Positions 34,499-43,870 of a stretch of DNA of 64,000 nucleotides are shown here, one piece after another (position 1 is the stretch's first letter; the number at the start of each line of letters is the position of its first letter). The notes beneath the pieces were generated by a model. It was given only the letters and a program-made list of their open reading frames with translations. It had not been told where the DNA came from and did no database searches. The position numbers and the translations under genes are program-made. The stretch lies in NCBI GenBank assembly GCA_030679955.1, contig JAUXSF010000020.1:1-64000 (forward strand), written 5' to 3'. Source of the stretch: Chlamydiales bacterium. GTDB lineage: Bacteria; Chlamydiota; Chlamydiia; Chlamydiales; JAJFMA01.

Positions 34499-37288
34499 TT
34501 AATGAAAATGCTCGATGGAGGCATGCGCTGCTGCTAGACGTGCGATTGGTAGGCGATAAGGGCTACAAGAAACATAATTCACCCCGATCTGATAGCTCAG
34601 GATGATAGAACGTGGGTCACCACCATGTTCCCCACAAATTCCACACTTTAATGAAGGGCGTGTTTTGCGTCCCTCTTCGATGGCTATTTGCATGAGTTTA
34701 AGCACCCCTTCGACATCCAATGTTTGAAAGGGGTCATCAGGTAAGATGCGCATCTCTTCCCCATCGCCGGTAGGATTGGGAACTCCATGAACATATCTGG
34801 GAATAAATCGTGCTGAATCATCGCGGCTCATGCCAAAGGTTGTTTGGGTAAGATCGTTGGTGCCAAAGCTAAAGAACTCAGCCTCTTCGGCAATGCTTCC
34901 AGCAATTAAAGCTGCCCTTGGCAACTCGATCATAGTGCCGACCGTGTACAATGGGCAGAGGCCATGGCGTGCAGAAACCTCTTTGGCGACAGAGTCGATG
35001 ATCAACTTTTGATGGGTGAGCTCATTTTTGATACCGACCAAAGGAACCATGATTTCTAGAGTGATGCGACCCCCTTCGATCATGACTTCTACGGCAGCTT
35101 CGAAGATGGCAACCGCTTGCATGCGCGTAAGGGCAGGGTTAAGGACCCCTAGGCGGCATCCCCGATATCCCAGCATGGGATTATTTTCCTCTAAGCTCTT
35201 GGCGCGATGCAGAAGAACATCCTCAGGGATATTTAGGCTCTGAGCGAGGTTTTTAAGGGCTTCCTCATTTTCTGGCAAAAATTCATTAAGCGGCGGATCC
35301 AGCAAGCGGATCGTGACTGGCAGGCCATTCATTGTTCGGAAGATGCGCTTAAAGTCATCTTTCTGGTAGGGCAGAAGTTGTTGAACCGCTGCCTCTCGTT
35401 CCTCAAGTGTCGGGCTGAACAAAGCTCGACGTGCATCTGTCAAGCGCCTTTCGTCAAAGAACATGTATTCGGTTCGGCATAAGCCGATACCTTCGGCTCC
35501 AAACGCTAGCGCTATAGTAGCATCGTGAGGTGTATCGGTGTTCGCTCTGACCTGCATACGACGGTATTTGTCCGCCAACGTCATGATTCTATCGTAGTAG
35601 CGGTAGAGTTGGCTGGATTCTGGGGAGCGTTCTTTGGTTAAAATAACCTGCAGTATTTCTGAAGGGCTGCTTTCGAGCGCGCAGGCGAATACTTCTCCGG
35701 TGGTGCCATCGATGGATATTGAGTCACCCTCTTTTAAGGTATGTTCTCCGGTAGCTACAGTGCCCTGTTCATAGTCGATTTTAAGTACACCGCAGCCAAC
35801 GATACACGGTTTGCCCATAGATCTGGCGACCACGGCGGCGTGGCTGGTGATGCCTCCGCGAGCGGTAAGGATTCCTTCGGCAACAACCATTCCTGAATAA
35901 TCCTCAGGGCTGGTTTCTTCGCGAATAAGAATAGCCGCGATGCCATCGCGTTGAAACTCTATAGCTTTGTCAGGAGAGAGGGCAATGCGTCCGGAGGCAG
36001 CTCCAGGGCTAGCACTGAGGCCCGTTGCCATGTGTCGGCATCTCGCACATTCTTTGTCGGATGGATGAAACACTGGAGCGATCAGCTGTTCGATTTGTTC
36101 TGGCTGTATTTTGCGTAGCGCAGACACTTCGTCGATAAGACCCTCTTCCAGCATCTCAACAGCCATTCTGGCTGCGGCCAAGCCTGTGCGTTTACCGCTG
36201 CGTGTCTGAAGCATGAATAAGCGACCATTATCGATCGTGAATTCAATATCTTGCATATCGCGGTAGTGCTTCTCTAGCTTCTTAGCGACATCATAGAGTT
36301 GTTGATAGATCTCGGGTTGCAACTGCTCAAGACTTTCGAGAGTAGAGCAGATGTGTTGTTTCTGCTGTTGATTAATAGGTTGAGGGACTCTGACACCTGC
36401 TACAACATCTTCCCCTTGCGCATTTGGCAAGAACTCACCGTATAGGACGTTCTCACCGGTGGAAGGATCCCTTGTAAAAGCCACGCCGGTTGCAGAGAGG
36501 TCGTTTCTATTACCGAAGACCATTGCCTGTATGGTCACTGCGGTTCCTAAATCATCGGGAATATGGTTGATCTGTCGGTATAATCTACAGCGCTCGCTGT
36601 CCCAACTTTCCAGAACGGCAATAATCGCGTTTTTGAGTTGTTCTTGGGTATCCTGTGGGAATCCTATGTTCTTCTGTTGTCCAAACAAGTTTTGAAGGGT
36701 TTTACATAGCCCTTTTAGCGCATCGACGCTTAGGTCCGCCTCGTCTTCAACATTTGCCGCCTTTATAACTTCTTGAAGGGCATTGGCAAAGAGTTCTCGC
36801 GGCACATCATGGACGATGGTAGCATACATAGCGATGAAGCGACGGTAGCAATCGTATGCTAAGCGCTCGTTATTCATCGCCTTAGCAAAACCGACAACTG
36901 TTTTGTCGTTGAGGCCAAGATTTAAGACTGTATCCATCATTCCTGGCATGGATATAGAAGCGCCAGCTCTAATGGACACCAATAAAGGTTGCTCCTCGTC
37001 GCCAAACTGTAGTTTCATTTGACTTTCTAAGACCTTTAATGCTGCCTGAATCTGGTTCTGAAGGCCTGGAGGTAGTTGTTTGTTATTTTGAAAGTAATAA
37101 TGGCAGGCATCGCTGGTGATGACGAACCCCGGCGGTACCGGTAGACCTAGGGAGGACATCTCGGCTAGATGCTGGCCCTTAGCGCCCAAGAGCTTTCGTT
37201 CCAAAGGCGGTAAACGTAGCCCTTCGCCAAAAGGGAAGATATAGGCCACAGGAGGTTCGGGTTGCGTGGGCGTTTCGGCGCCTGTCAT
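34499..37288 (-). CDS. ppdK: Pyruvate, phosphate dikinase
   Basis: PPDK interconverts pyruvate, ATP and phosphate with PEP, AMP and pyrophosphate. The 929-residue protein has the N-terminal ATP-grasp region (LLGAKGQHLAEM, SIRAGASISMPGMMDT), the swivelling phosphohistidine domain with GGITSHAAVVAR, and the C-terminal TIM barrel with [10 protein letters not shown] carrying the catalytic Cys. Length is slightly above the usual 870-900 because of a Pro-rich N-terminus. Together with malic enzyme and fumarase in this window it allows PEP to be made from C4 acids. Its last 523 bp, up to TGAGC at 35017-35021, have been duplicated at 29795-30278. It is divergent from the cysJ-like gene, with about 60 bp between them. 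Confidence 0.95.
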   Translation of the reverse strand: MTGAETPTQPEPPVAYIFPFGEGLRLPPLERKLLGAKGQHLAEMSSLGLPVPPGFVITSDACHYYFQNNKQLPPGLQNQIQAALKVLESQMKLQFGDEEQPLLVSIRAGASISMPGMMDTVLNLGLNDKTVVGFAKAMNNERLAYDCYRRFIAMYATIVHDVPRELFANALQEVIKAANVEDEADLSVDALKGLCKTLQNLFGQQKNIGFPQDTQEQLKNAIIAVLESWDSERCRLYRQINHIPDDLGTAVTIQAMVFGNRNDLSATGVAFTRDPSTGENVLYGEFLPNAQGEDVVAGVRVPQPINQQQKQHICSTLESLEQLQPEIYQQLYDVAKKLEKHYRDMQDIEFTIDNGRLFMLQTRSGKRTGLAAARMAVEMLEEGLIDEVSALRKIQPEQIEQLIAPVFHPSDKECARCRHMATGLSASPGAASGRIALSPDKAIEFQRDGIAAILIREETSPEDYSGMVVAEGILTARGGITSHAAVVARSMGKPCIVGCGVLKIDYEQGTVATGEHTLKEGDSISIDGTTGEVFACALESSPSEILQVILTKERSPESSQLYRYYDRIMTLADKYRRMQVRANTDTPHDATIALAFGAEGIGLCRTEYMFFDERRLTDARRALFSPTLEEREAAVQQLLPYQKDDFKRIFRTMNGLPVTIRLLDPPLNEFLPENEEALKNLAQSLNIPEDVLLHRAKSLEENNPMLGYRGCRLGVLNPALTRMQAVAIFEAAVEVMIEGGRITLEIMVPLVGIKNELTHQKLIIDSVAKEVSARHGLCPLYTVGTMIELPRAALIAGSIAEEAEFFSFGTNDLTQTTFGMSRDDSARFIPRYVHGVPNPTGDGEEMRILPDDPFQTLDVEGVLKLMQIAIEEGRKTRPSLKCGICGEHGGDPRSIILSYQIGVNYVSCSPYRLPIARLAAAHASIEHFH

Positions 37289-37346
37289 CTTGTCTTCCTT
37301 TTTTCTAAATCTTACATATAGAGCTTTTTCGTCGTTTTAGGCTATC

Positions 37347-38471
37347 ATGTCTCGCATCATGAGTGACTACACGCGGACAAATCCATTTCTGGCGACTTTA
37401 ACAAACCGCTATCTGTTGACTAAGCCGGATTCGTTGAAGAAGACCTATCATCTTGAGCTTGACTTACGTGGGTCTGATTTTTTCTACAAACCCGGTGATA
37501 GCATCGGTGTTTATCCCGTCAATGATCCACGGTTTGTCTTGCACATACTCGATCGCCTAAACGTTACCGGCGACGAGATAGTGATGAACAAGAAAGGTGA
37601 GGCTTTACCCTTTAGCGAATTCTTATCATCACGGGCGAATATCAGTCGATGTAGCAAAAAGCTGTATGTCTTGTTAAACGAGCGCAGTTCGTCTCCCCGC
37701 AATATTGATGAGGCGGATCTTAAGAGTTACCTAGAGGCTCATGAATTATGGGACTTACTAGACGAGTTTCATGATAGCGCGATTACCCCGCAGGAGATAT
37801 GTGATCTGCTTTCGCCGCTGCTGCCGCGCTTTTATTCGATTGCCTCATCTCACAGGGTTGTGGGTGAGCAGGTTGATTTGACGGTCGCTTTAACACATTA
37901 CGTCTCTAACGGTCATGAGCGCACAGGAGTGGCGTCGCATTATCTTTGCAACCTCGCTCCAGAACTGATGCCAGTGATTCCTGTGTACATGCAGCCGTCG
38001 AAGGACTTCACCGTTCCAAGCGATCCCAGCGCATCAATGATCATGATTGGCCCAGGAACCGGCGTAGCGCCTTTTCGAGGTTTTATGCAGGATCGTGTTG
38101 ATGCCGAAGCGTCGGGCAAGAACTGGCTGTTTTTTGGTGAGCGGCATCGCGCGAGTGAGTTCTACTACGAAGATTACTGGCATCATCTTACTTCTGAAGG
38201 GCATTTGCGCCTGGATGTTGCTTTTTCACGTGATCAACAGCAGAAGTTGTACGTACAGCATCGCTTACTAGCAAATGCTGCGGAACTGTATGCATGGCTG
38301 GAAGAAGGTGCTTATTTCTACGTCTGCGGGGATGCCGAGCATATGGCCAAGGATGTTGAACAAGCTTTGCTAGCTATCATTGCGGAACAAAGCAGCAAGG
38401 GGCAAGAGCACGCCAAGGCATATCTGAAAGCGCTACGTGAGCAAGGCCGTTACCTCCGTGACGTCTATTAG
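37347..38471 (+). CDS. cysJ: Sulfite reductase flavoprotein-like FAD/NADP(H) oxidoreductase
   Basis: The 374-residue protein corresponds to the C-terminal two thirds of CysJ or of cytochrome P450 reductase. It has an FAD domain with RFYSIASS and GVASHYL, then an NADPH domain with GPGTGVAPFRGF and YVCGDAEHMAKDV. The N-terminal FMN (flavodoxin) domain is missing, so it cannot by itself pass electrons one at a time as CysJ does. A separate flavodoxin or another acceptor would be required. Chlamydial genomes carry a gene of this kind annotated cysJ without a sulfate-assimilation pathway, and next to ispF as here, so the true acceptor is unknown. Electron supply to an oxygenase or isoprenoid enzyme is speculation. 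Confidence 0.8.
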   Translation: MSRIMSDYTRTNPFLATLTNRYLLTKPDSLKKTYHLELDLRGSDFFYKPGDSIGVYPVNDPRFVLHILDRLNVTGDEIVMNKKGEALPFSEFLSSRANISRCSKKLYVLLNERSSSPRNIDEADLKSYLEAHELWDLLDEFHDSAITPQEICDLLSPLLPRFYSIASSHRVVGEQVDLTVALTHYVSNGHERTGVASHYLCNLAPELMPVIPVYMQPSKDFTVPSDPSASMIMIGPGTGVAPFRGFMQDRVDAEASGKNWLFFGERHRASEFYYEDYWHHLTSEGHLRLDVAFSRDQQQKLYVQHRLLANAAELYAWLEEGAYFYVCGDAEHMAKDVEQALLAIIAEQSSKGQEHAKAYLKALREQGRYLRDVY

Positions 38472-38548
38472 AAATTTAACGCAAAGACGCAGAGACGCAA
38501 AGATAAGAATTCTCTTCGCGCCTCTGCGTCTTTGCGTTAAAATTCCTT
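38471..38548. repeat. Octamer-unit palindromic repeat, best copy
   Basis: Left arm TTAACGCAAAGACGCAGAG.. and right arm CTCTGCGTCTTTGCGTTAA are near-perfect reverse complements built of 8-bp steps. The copy fills the whole gap between the converging cysJ and ispF genes, so it most likely works there as a two-way terminator. Confidence 0.85.
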
Positions 38549-38551
38549 TCT

Positions 38552-39037
38552 TTAGTCTTCCCAGGTGGTGATGATGACAAAGACTTGCACGCCATCTCCA
38601 CAGCCGAAGTCAGTCAATCCTTCGCCAGTGGTAGCAGTTAAGCCAACCTGATCGACCTGCAGACCCATTACGCGAGCGATATTCTCGCGCATCTTTTGCC
38701 TGTAGTCTTTGAATTTAGGCTTCTTGGCTTCTATTGTAATAGCGACATGGGTGACTTTTTGATTTCCCAATGTCTCCATGGCGCGCCTAAGATATACTTC
38801 GCTGTCTGTGATACCATCTTTGAGGCACAAGTCATCCGCGATACCGCCTAGAATAAGCACGTGAGTGACGGATGTGATGGCATTGCAAATGGCGTGGAAG
38901 ACAACATCGCCATCGCTGTTAGCGTTAAAGCCTGGGCAGTTTTCAAAGATGCATCCAGCCATGACACAAGGCTTTGAGGAATCTTGGGGTAAAAAGCGGT
39001 GGCTGTCTTGTCCTATTCCAGTTCGAACATTTGGCAT
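38552..39037 (-). CDS. ispF: 2-C-methyl-D-erythritol 2,4-cyclodiphosphate synthase
   Basis: IspF forms the cyclodiphosphate of the MEP isoprenoid pathway, a zinc enzyme usually trimeric. The start at 39037 is chosen because GAGGT lies 5 bp upstream and [15 protein letters not shown] is the normal N-terminus; earlier in-frame ATGs would add up to 32 residues. The product has 161 residues. The metal ligands are visible in QDSH (Asp and His) and SDGDVVFHA (second His). The C-terminal [13 protein letters not shown] agrees with the family. The usual GDIG.(L/F)FPD segment is altered to [12 protein letters not shown]. Divergent from murA. Confidence 0.9.
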   Translation of the reverse strand: MPNVRTGIGQDSHRFLPQDSSKPCVMAGCIFENCPGFNANSDGDVVFHAICNAITSVTHVLILGGIADDLCLKDGITDSEVYLRRAMETLGNQKVTHVAITIEAKKPKFKDYRQKMRENIARVMGLQVDQVGLTATTGEGLTDFGCGDGVQVFVIITTWED

Positions 39038-39146
39038 AACTGACCTCATAGTATTGTAGCATTTTGGCATAAATAAGATTTTTTCGCAGGCAAAAATATC
39101 CGTTTTAAGTATGATGTGGGCGAATCGTTCCAAGGGGGTATCAGCG

Positions 39147-40607
39147 GTGCTAATTCAAGAGAAAGAATCCATAGTAAATATCACTACAGCGCCCAAAGTT
39201 GCCTCTAAGGAAGTACTACGAGTGACGGGTGGCGCCCAGCTTAAGGGCACTGTGCGTGCTGCTGGAGCGAAAAACGCTATCACTAAGTTACTTGTGGCTT
39301 CACTGCTGTCTGACAAACGCTGTATCTTTTACAATGTTCCTGATATTGGCGATGTGGATGTTACGGTTGCACTATGCCGAGAGATCGGTGCGGACGTGCA
39401 ATGGGACAAAGAAGCCGGCATTATCGAAGTCATCACCCGCGAAATCAAAACCTCTTACATTCCACAAAGCTTTTCGGGTGCTAACCGCATACCGATTCTA
39501 ATGATTGGAGCACTTTTAGGACGTACTGGAGACGACATCATCGTCCCTACTGTCGGTGGCTGCAAGATTGGTCGTCGCTCCGTTGACTTTCACATTCGTG
39601 CTTTGGAATCGCTTGGCGCGCGCATTGAGTACCGCGAGATGCGTCGTGAAGGCGCCTATTTCGCTAGTGCTCACAATGGCCTTAAAGGCGCGGTTATTGA
39701 GTTAGGATATCCTTCTGTAGGGGCTACAGAGAACACCATCTTGGCTGCTGTGACTGCTCGTGGCACTACCGTGATTAAGAATGCTGCTATTGAGCCAGAG
39801 ATTGTCGATCTTATTTTATTCCTCCAGAAGCTTGGCGCTATTATCACTCTGGATGTTGATCGTACCATTCACATTCAAGGCACACGACGCTTTTACGAAG
39901 TAGAGCATACCGTTGTAACGGATCGCTTGGAAGCTGCTTCATGGGGTATGGCTGCCATCGCTTCTAAGGGACGTCTTTTCGTGGAAGGTGCTCAGCACCT
40001 AAACATGATTACCTTTTTAAACAAGGTGCGTGAAGTCGGTGGTGGCTATAATGTGAAGAGCAATGGCATAGAGTTCTTCTACGATGGCCCGACGCAAGGG
40101 GGAGTTCACATTGAGACTGATGTGCACCCTGGCTTTGGTACTGATTGGCAGCAGCCTTTTGTTGTACTGCTCACGCAGGCTAGTGGTGCCTCCGTTGTTC
40201 ACGAAACTGTTTACGAGAACCGCTTTGGTTATTGCCAAACGTTAGTTGAGATGGGAGCAGATATCTCCCTTTTCCGTCAGTGTTTGGGTGGCAAGGCGTG
40301 TCGCTTTGCATCGCAAGGACACTTGCACAGTTTGGTTGTTAAAGGCTCTACGCCGTTAACAGCTGGTGACATCACCATTCCAGATTTACGTGCTGGCTTC
40401 TCTTATATTATGGCCGCTCTGCTAGCTACTGGCACCAGTAACATCTCAGGCGTCCGCTACCTTGATCGTGGTTACGAAAAGCTCGTTCCTAAGTTGCAAT
40501 CTGTTGGTGGCGATATTGAGCGCGTTCAAATGCCCTTAAGGCATGGAGAGGACGACGAGGAACGCGGCTTCAACTATCCCTTCCTCAATAAACCACGCAG
40601 TCCCTAA
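39147..40607 (+). CDS. murA: UDP-N-acetylglucosamine 1-carboxyvinyltransferase
   Basis: MurA adds enolpyruvate from PEP to UDP-GlcNAc, the first committed step of peptidoglycan precursor synthesis. Seen are the N-terminal [10 protein letters not shown] (family KN motif), the active-site loop [28 protein letters not shown] and the C-terminal [15 protein letters not shown]. The loop keeps the cysteine attacked by fosfomycin, whereas Chlamydia trachomatis MurA is reported to have Asp there. A GTG at 39147 with AAGGGGG upstream is favoured as start (486 residues); the open frame begins at 39111. The protein is about 65 residues longer than E. coli MurA, with extra residues at both ends. Confidence 0.9.
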   Translation: MLIQEKESIVNITTAPKVASKEVLRVTGGAQLKGTVRAAGAKNAITKLLVASLLSDKRCIFYNVPDIGDVDVTVALCREIGADVQWDKEAGIIEVITREIKTSYIPQSFSGANRIPILMIGALLGRTGDDIIVPTVGGCKIGRRSVDFHIRALESLGARIEYREMRREGAYFASAHNGLKGAVIELGYPSVGATENTILAAVTARGTTVIKNAAIEPEIVDLILFLQKLGAIITLDVDRTIHIQGTRRFYEVEHTVVTDRLEAASWGMAAIASKGRLFVEGAQHLNMITFLNKVREVGGGYNVKSNGIEFFYDGPTQGGVHIETDVHPGFGTDWQQPFVVLLTQASGASVVHETVYENRFGYCQTLVEMGADISLFRQCLGGKACRFASQGHLHSLVVKGSTPLTAGDITIPDLRAGFSYIMAALLATGTSNISGVRYLDRGYEKLVPKLQSVGGDIERVQMPLRHGEDDEERGFNYPFLNKPRSP

Positions 40608-40618
40608 GGTCTTTATTC

Positions 40619-41593
40619 GTGTCTCGTTCCCCAGCTGCGTGGAGAGAAATTCTCCGTCATAACTTTACCGACTGGAATGCTCTTGCTAACTTTTTGGAGT
40701 TAACAGATGAGCAGCGGCAGCAGATCTTCTCGCCGCGCCGCTTTCCTTTGAACTTGCCTAGGCGTTTGGCTGAGAAGATTGCTAAAGGAACTTTGGACGA
40801 CCCTATTTTGCGCCAGTTTGTTCCTAATAAGCTGGAAGAGGTAGCACAGCCAGGTTTTGGATGCGATCCTGTCGGTGATGACTCTAGCATGATGACTTCC
40901 AAATTACTTAAGAAGTATCAAGGGCGCGCGCTGCTTATTTGCACCAGCGCCTGTGCCATGCATTGTCGTTATTGCTTCCGCCAACATTTTGATTATGATG
41001 TTAAGGATAAGCTCTTTCATGAGGAGCTAGAAGCCATCCGCCAGGATAGTTCCATCCACGAGGTGATTCTTAGCGGTGGTGATCCATTGTCGCTGTCGGA
41101 TAATCATCTTAAACATCTTGTTCAAGATATCGCAGATATTCCACACGTTAAACGTCTGCGTTTTCATAGTCGTTTCCCGATTGGCATTCCAGAACGCGTT
41201 GACGAAGTTTTTTTGAGCCTCTTTGATAGCACGAGATTAAGCCTTTGGTTTGTGATTCATAGCAATCATGCCTCTGAGCTGGATGAGGATGTTCTGGCGG
41301 CTCTGCAGCGTCTGAAAAGGCGAGGTTTTATGCTGTTAAACCAAGCTGTTCTGCTACGCGGTGTTAATGACACGGCTGATTCTCTAGCAGCGCTATGCGA
41401 GAAGTTGGCGAACAACGGTGTTTTACCTTACTACTTGCATCAATTAGACCGAGCTAAAGGGGTGGGGCATTTTGAAGTGTCTGAGGAAGAAGGACATGCT
41501 CTTATTAAAGCCGTTTCAGCGCGTTTGTCGGGTTATGCAGTTCCTAAGTATGTTCGTGAAGTCGCCGGCGAAGCCAATAAAATCGTCCTTTAG
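40619..41593 (+). CDS. epmB: EpmB-type lysine 2,3-aminomutase (radical SAM)
   Basis: EpmB turns lysine into beta-lysine, which EpmA attaches to elongation factor P. The 324-residue size is that of EpmB and shorter than clostridial KamA. The radical SAM cysteines are in CAMHCRYCF (C-x3-C-x2-C). HEVILSGGDPLSL is the S-adenosylmethionine-binding GGDPL motif, and LPYYLHQLDRAKGVGHF with its lysine is typical of the PLP and C-terminal region. Start is a GTG 11 bp after the murA stop, so it is likely translated from the same transcript. EpmA and EF-P are not in the window, so the substrate assignment is by family. Confidence 0.85.
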   Translation: MSRSPAAWREILRHNFTDWNALANFLELTDEQRQQIFSPRRFPLNLPRRLAEKIAKGTLDDPILRQFVPNKLEEVAQPGFGCDPVGDDSSMMTSKLLKKYQGRALLICTSACAMHCRYCFRQHFDYDVKDKLFHEELEAIRQDSSIHEVILSGGDPLSLSDNHLKHLVQDIADIPHVKRLRFHSRFPIGIPERVDEVFLSLFDSTRLSLWFVIHSNHASELDEDVLAALQRLKRRGFMLLNQAVLLRGVNDTADSLAALCEKLANNGVLPYYLHQLDRAKGVGHFEVSEEEGHALIKAVSARLSGYAVPKYVREVAGEANKIVL

Positions 41594-41608
41594 GGGAGAT
41601 TTTTCTTA

Positions 41609-41708
41609 GGAAGGGACCTTTGGGACGAAAGGGACCCTAGCGACCTAGGACTTAGGAAAATACGTCTCTATTGTCCCTTTTGTCTCTAATGTCTCTTTTG
41701 TCCCTTCC
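41609..41708. repeat. Nonamer-unit inverted repeat, GGGAC type
   Basis: The left arm steps in 9 bp (GGGACCTTT, GGGACGAAA, GGGACCCTA, GCGACCTAG). The right arm steps in 9 bp in the opposite sense (GTCTCTATT, GTCCCTTTT, GTCTCTAAT, GTCTCTTTT, GTCCCTTCC). The whole can fold as one hairpin downstream of epmB. Confidence 0.8.
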
Positions 41709-41786
41709 CCGAAATTCCTTTTCGTTTTAATGCTGTCTTTCCTAGATTGAAGGGTAGAGGGACACATCAGTCCCGGGGAGGTTGTC

Positions 41787-41936
41787 ATGAGATTCACTAA
41801 CTTGGGGCTACTATTTACAGCTATCTACTTGATCGTAGTAGGTATTAGTTTCCTAATACCAGGACTAGCTGTTCCCGCGATTGTTCTAGGCGTGTTGGCT
41901 TTGATCGCAGGTATCCTACTGCTCATTGGGCGGTAG
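41787..41936 (+). CDS. 49-residue hydrophobic membrane protein
   Basis: A short gene with a strong ribosome site (GGGGAGG, 5 bp before the ATG). The product is almost wholly hydrophobic: a first helix (about residues 6-25), a Pro-Gly turn at 26-27 and a second helix (30-48) ending in Gly-Arg. It would form a two-helix hairpin in the membrane. It stops 2 bp before the end of the convergent argS gene. Very small proteins of this kind are often missed. Family and function are not recognised; regulatory or structural membrane peptides are possible. Confidence 0.65.
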   Translation: MRFTNLGLLFTAIYLIVVGISFLIPGLAVPAIVLGVLALIAGILLLIGR

Positions 41937-41938
41937 CG

Positions 41939-43684
41939 TTACATGCGTTCGACGGTGTGAATGCCAAGGAGGTTTAGGCCTTGCTTCAACGTCTGGCTGA
42001 CGACTTCGCAAAGCAGTAAGCGGGAATGCTCTTCAGGGCTGCCTTCGACACGGCAGTCACGGAAAAAGGCATTAAACTTCTCTGCTAGGCCGAACAAGTA
42101 GTCGGTTAGTCGGTTAGGAAGCAGATCCTTGGCTACCCAGTCAAGCGTCTCTTGGAACTGGAGCACATGCAACCCGAGGGCAATTTCCGAGGGGTGCTCC
42201 AGTTTGATCTGGGCTTTCCCTATTAGATCTTCAGTATCGATTCCGCATTTTCGTTTAATGCTGACAATACGCACATAAGCGTACATCAGGAAGGCGGCGG
42301 TATTGCCGTCGAAACGCAGCATTTTTTCATAACTGAAGGTATAGTCGCCCTGTCGGTGTGTTGAAAGGTCGGCGTATTTGATCGCTCCGATGCCAAGAGC
42401 CTTTGCTAAAGCATGGCGTTCTTCAGGATCCATAGCGCTGTTGCGCTCTTTCAAGATTTCTTCGGCTTTGTCGACAGCAGCTGTTAGCAGATCGATAAGC
42501 TTTTCAGTATCACCTGAGCGAGTTTTGAATTTTTTGCCATCTAGCCCTAGTACGAGTCCGAAGGTAACGTGGTCGAGTTGCGGCTTGCCCGGTTGAACGT
42601 ATCCAGCCTTTTCCGCTGCTTTAAAGATCATGGCGAAGTGCGTGGCTTGTCCCAGGTCGGTGATGCAGATAATACGATCGGCCAATTCTACTTCTGAGCG
42701 ATGTCGAACGGCTGCCATATCGGTGGTGTCGTAGTTGTAGCCGCCATCGGATTTCTGAATCATTAAGGGAAGGGGTTCTCCCTCACGGTTGAGATAACCA
42801 TCGACGAATAGGCACTTGGCGCCACCGGAGACCTCGATTAAGCCTTTGGATTCTAGGTCAGAGACGATGCCAGGAAGTAGCGGGTTATAGAAGGATTCGC
42901 CGCGTTCGACGAGTATTACGTCGAGAAGGTCATAGATCTCTTGATAGGCTTTTCTGGAGATATCGCAGATGATTGTCCAGGCATGCAGGCTGTCAGCGTC
43001 GCCGCCTTGTAGATTGACCACTTCGAGTCTAGCGCGTTGCTTAAAGTCTTCGTCGCTGTCAAAGCGCGCTTTTGATGCTTTGTACCATGTGACAAGGTGC
43101 GTCAGATCGGTGACTTGTTCGCCCGTGAAGACTTGCGGAGCTTCTTCTTTGATATAGGCAATGAGCATGCCGAATTGAGTGCCCCAATCTCCCACGTGAT
43201 TTAAACGTAGAACGTTGTGTCCGAGGAATTCGAAGAGGCGGGCTAGGCTGTCCCCGATGATTGTAGAACGCAGATGGCCAACATGAAGCTCTTTGGCGGT
43301 ATTAGGTGAGGAGAATTCAACAATAATCTTTTGCGGATGCGCGGGCTTGTCGATTCCCAAGTGGGGATCTGCAACAATACTATTAACGGCGTTATTTAAA
43401 TAATCGGGCGTAATGAAAACGTTGATGAATCCCGGGCCGGCAATATCAACCTGACCGATTAAGTGATCTTTTTCCAGGCTAGCGACAATCTTTTCTGCCA
43501 CTTGACGCGGATTGAGTTTTAGTGGCTTAGCCAGCTTCATTGCTGTGTTGCATTGATAGTGGCCGAACTTTTCCTGCGTGCTCTGTGTCACTTCGACAGG
43601 TAGTGGTTCGTCTTTCAGTTCCGGAAAAGCGATTAGGATAGCTTGTTGGAACTTGTCATGTAGCTGATTGATGATACTCTTCAT
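41939..43684 (-). CDS. argS: Arginyl-tRNA synthetase
   Basis: ArgRS charges tRNA-Arg. The protein has the class I motif HVGHLRS, preceded by EFSSPNTAKELH, the typical N-terminal additional domain, and a C-terminal helical anticodon domain including AAFLMYAYVRI. The start at 43684 (MKSIINQLH) gives 581 residues, matching the family; an in-frame TTG at 43720 would add 12. The gene converges with the 49-residue membrane protein gene at its 3' end. Confidence 0.95.
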   Translation of the reverse strand: MKSIINQLHDKFQQAILIAFPELKDEPLPVEVTQSTQEKFGHYQCNTAMKLAKPLKLNPRQVAEKIVASLEKDHLIGQVDIAGPGFINVFITPDYLNNAVNSIVADPHLGIDKPAHPQKIIVEFSSPNTAKELHVGHLRSTIIGDSLARLFEFLGHNVLRLNHVGDWGTQFGMLIAYIKEEAPQVFTGEQVTDLTHLVTWYKASKARFDSDEDFKQRARLEVVNLQGGDADSLHAWTIICDISRKAYQEIYDLLDVILVERGESFYNPLLPGIVSDLESKGLIEVSGGAKCLFVDGYLNREGEPLPLMIQKSDGGYNYDTTDMAAVRHRSEVELADRIICITDLGQATHFAMIFKAAEKAGYVQPGKPQLDHVTFGLVLGLDGKKFKTRSGDTEKLIDLLTAAVDKAEEILKERNSAMDPEERHALAKALGIGAIKYADLSTHRQGDYTFSYEKMLRFDGNTAAFLMYAYVRIVSIKRKCGIDTEDLIGKAQIKLEHPSEIALGLHVLQFQETLDWVAKDLLPNRLTDYLFGLAEKFNAFFRDCRVEGSPEEHSRLLLCEVVSQTLKQGLNLLGIHTVERM

Positions 43685-43729
43685 GCGCAAGAGGCTACCA
43701 TGAAGTGCCAGAAATTTCAAATGCTAACT

Positions 43730-43808
43730 GGAATTTAACGCAAAGACGCAGACGCCCCAAGGTAGTTATTCCTTCTTTGCGCCTTCGCGTCTCTGCGTTT
43801 AAATTTTG
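43730..43808. repeat. Octamer-unit palindromic repeat
   Basis: Left arm GAATTTAACGCAAAGACGCAGACG and right arm GCGTCTCTGCGTTTAAATTTT in opposite sense, with a GGTAGTTATTCC centre. It lies between DEAD-box helicase and argS, both leftward, and may end the helicase transcript. Confidence 0.8.
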
Positions 43809-43870
43809 ATAAAAAAAAGAGCAGCTTGGTAAACAAACTGCTCAACAATCGAAAAGAGTTGTGAAACTCT

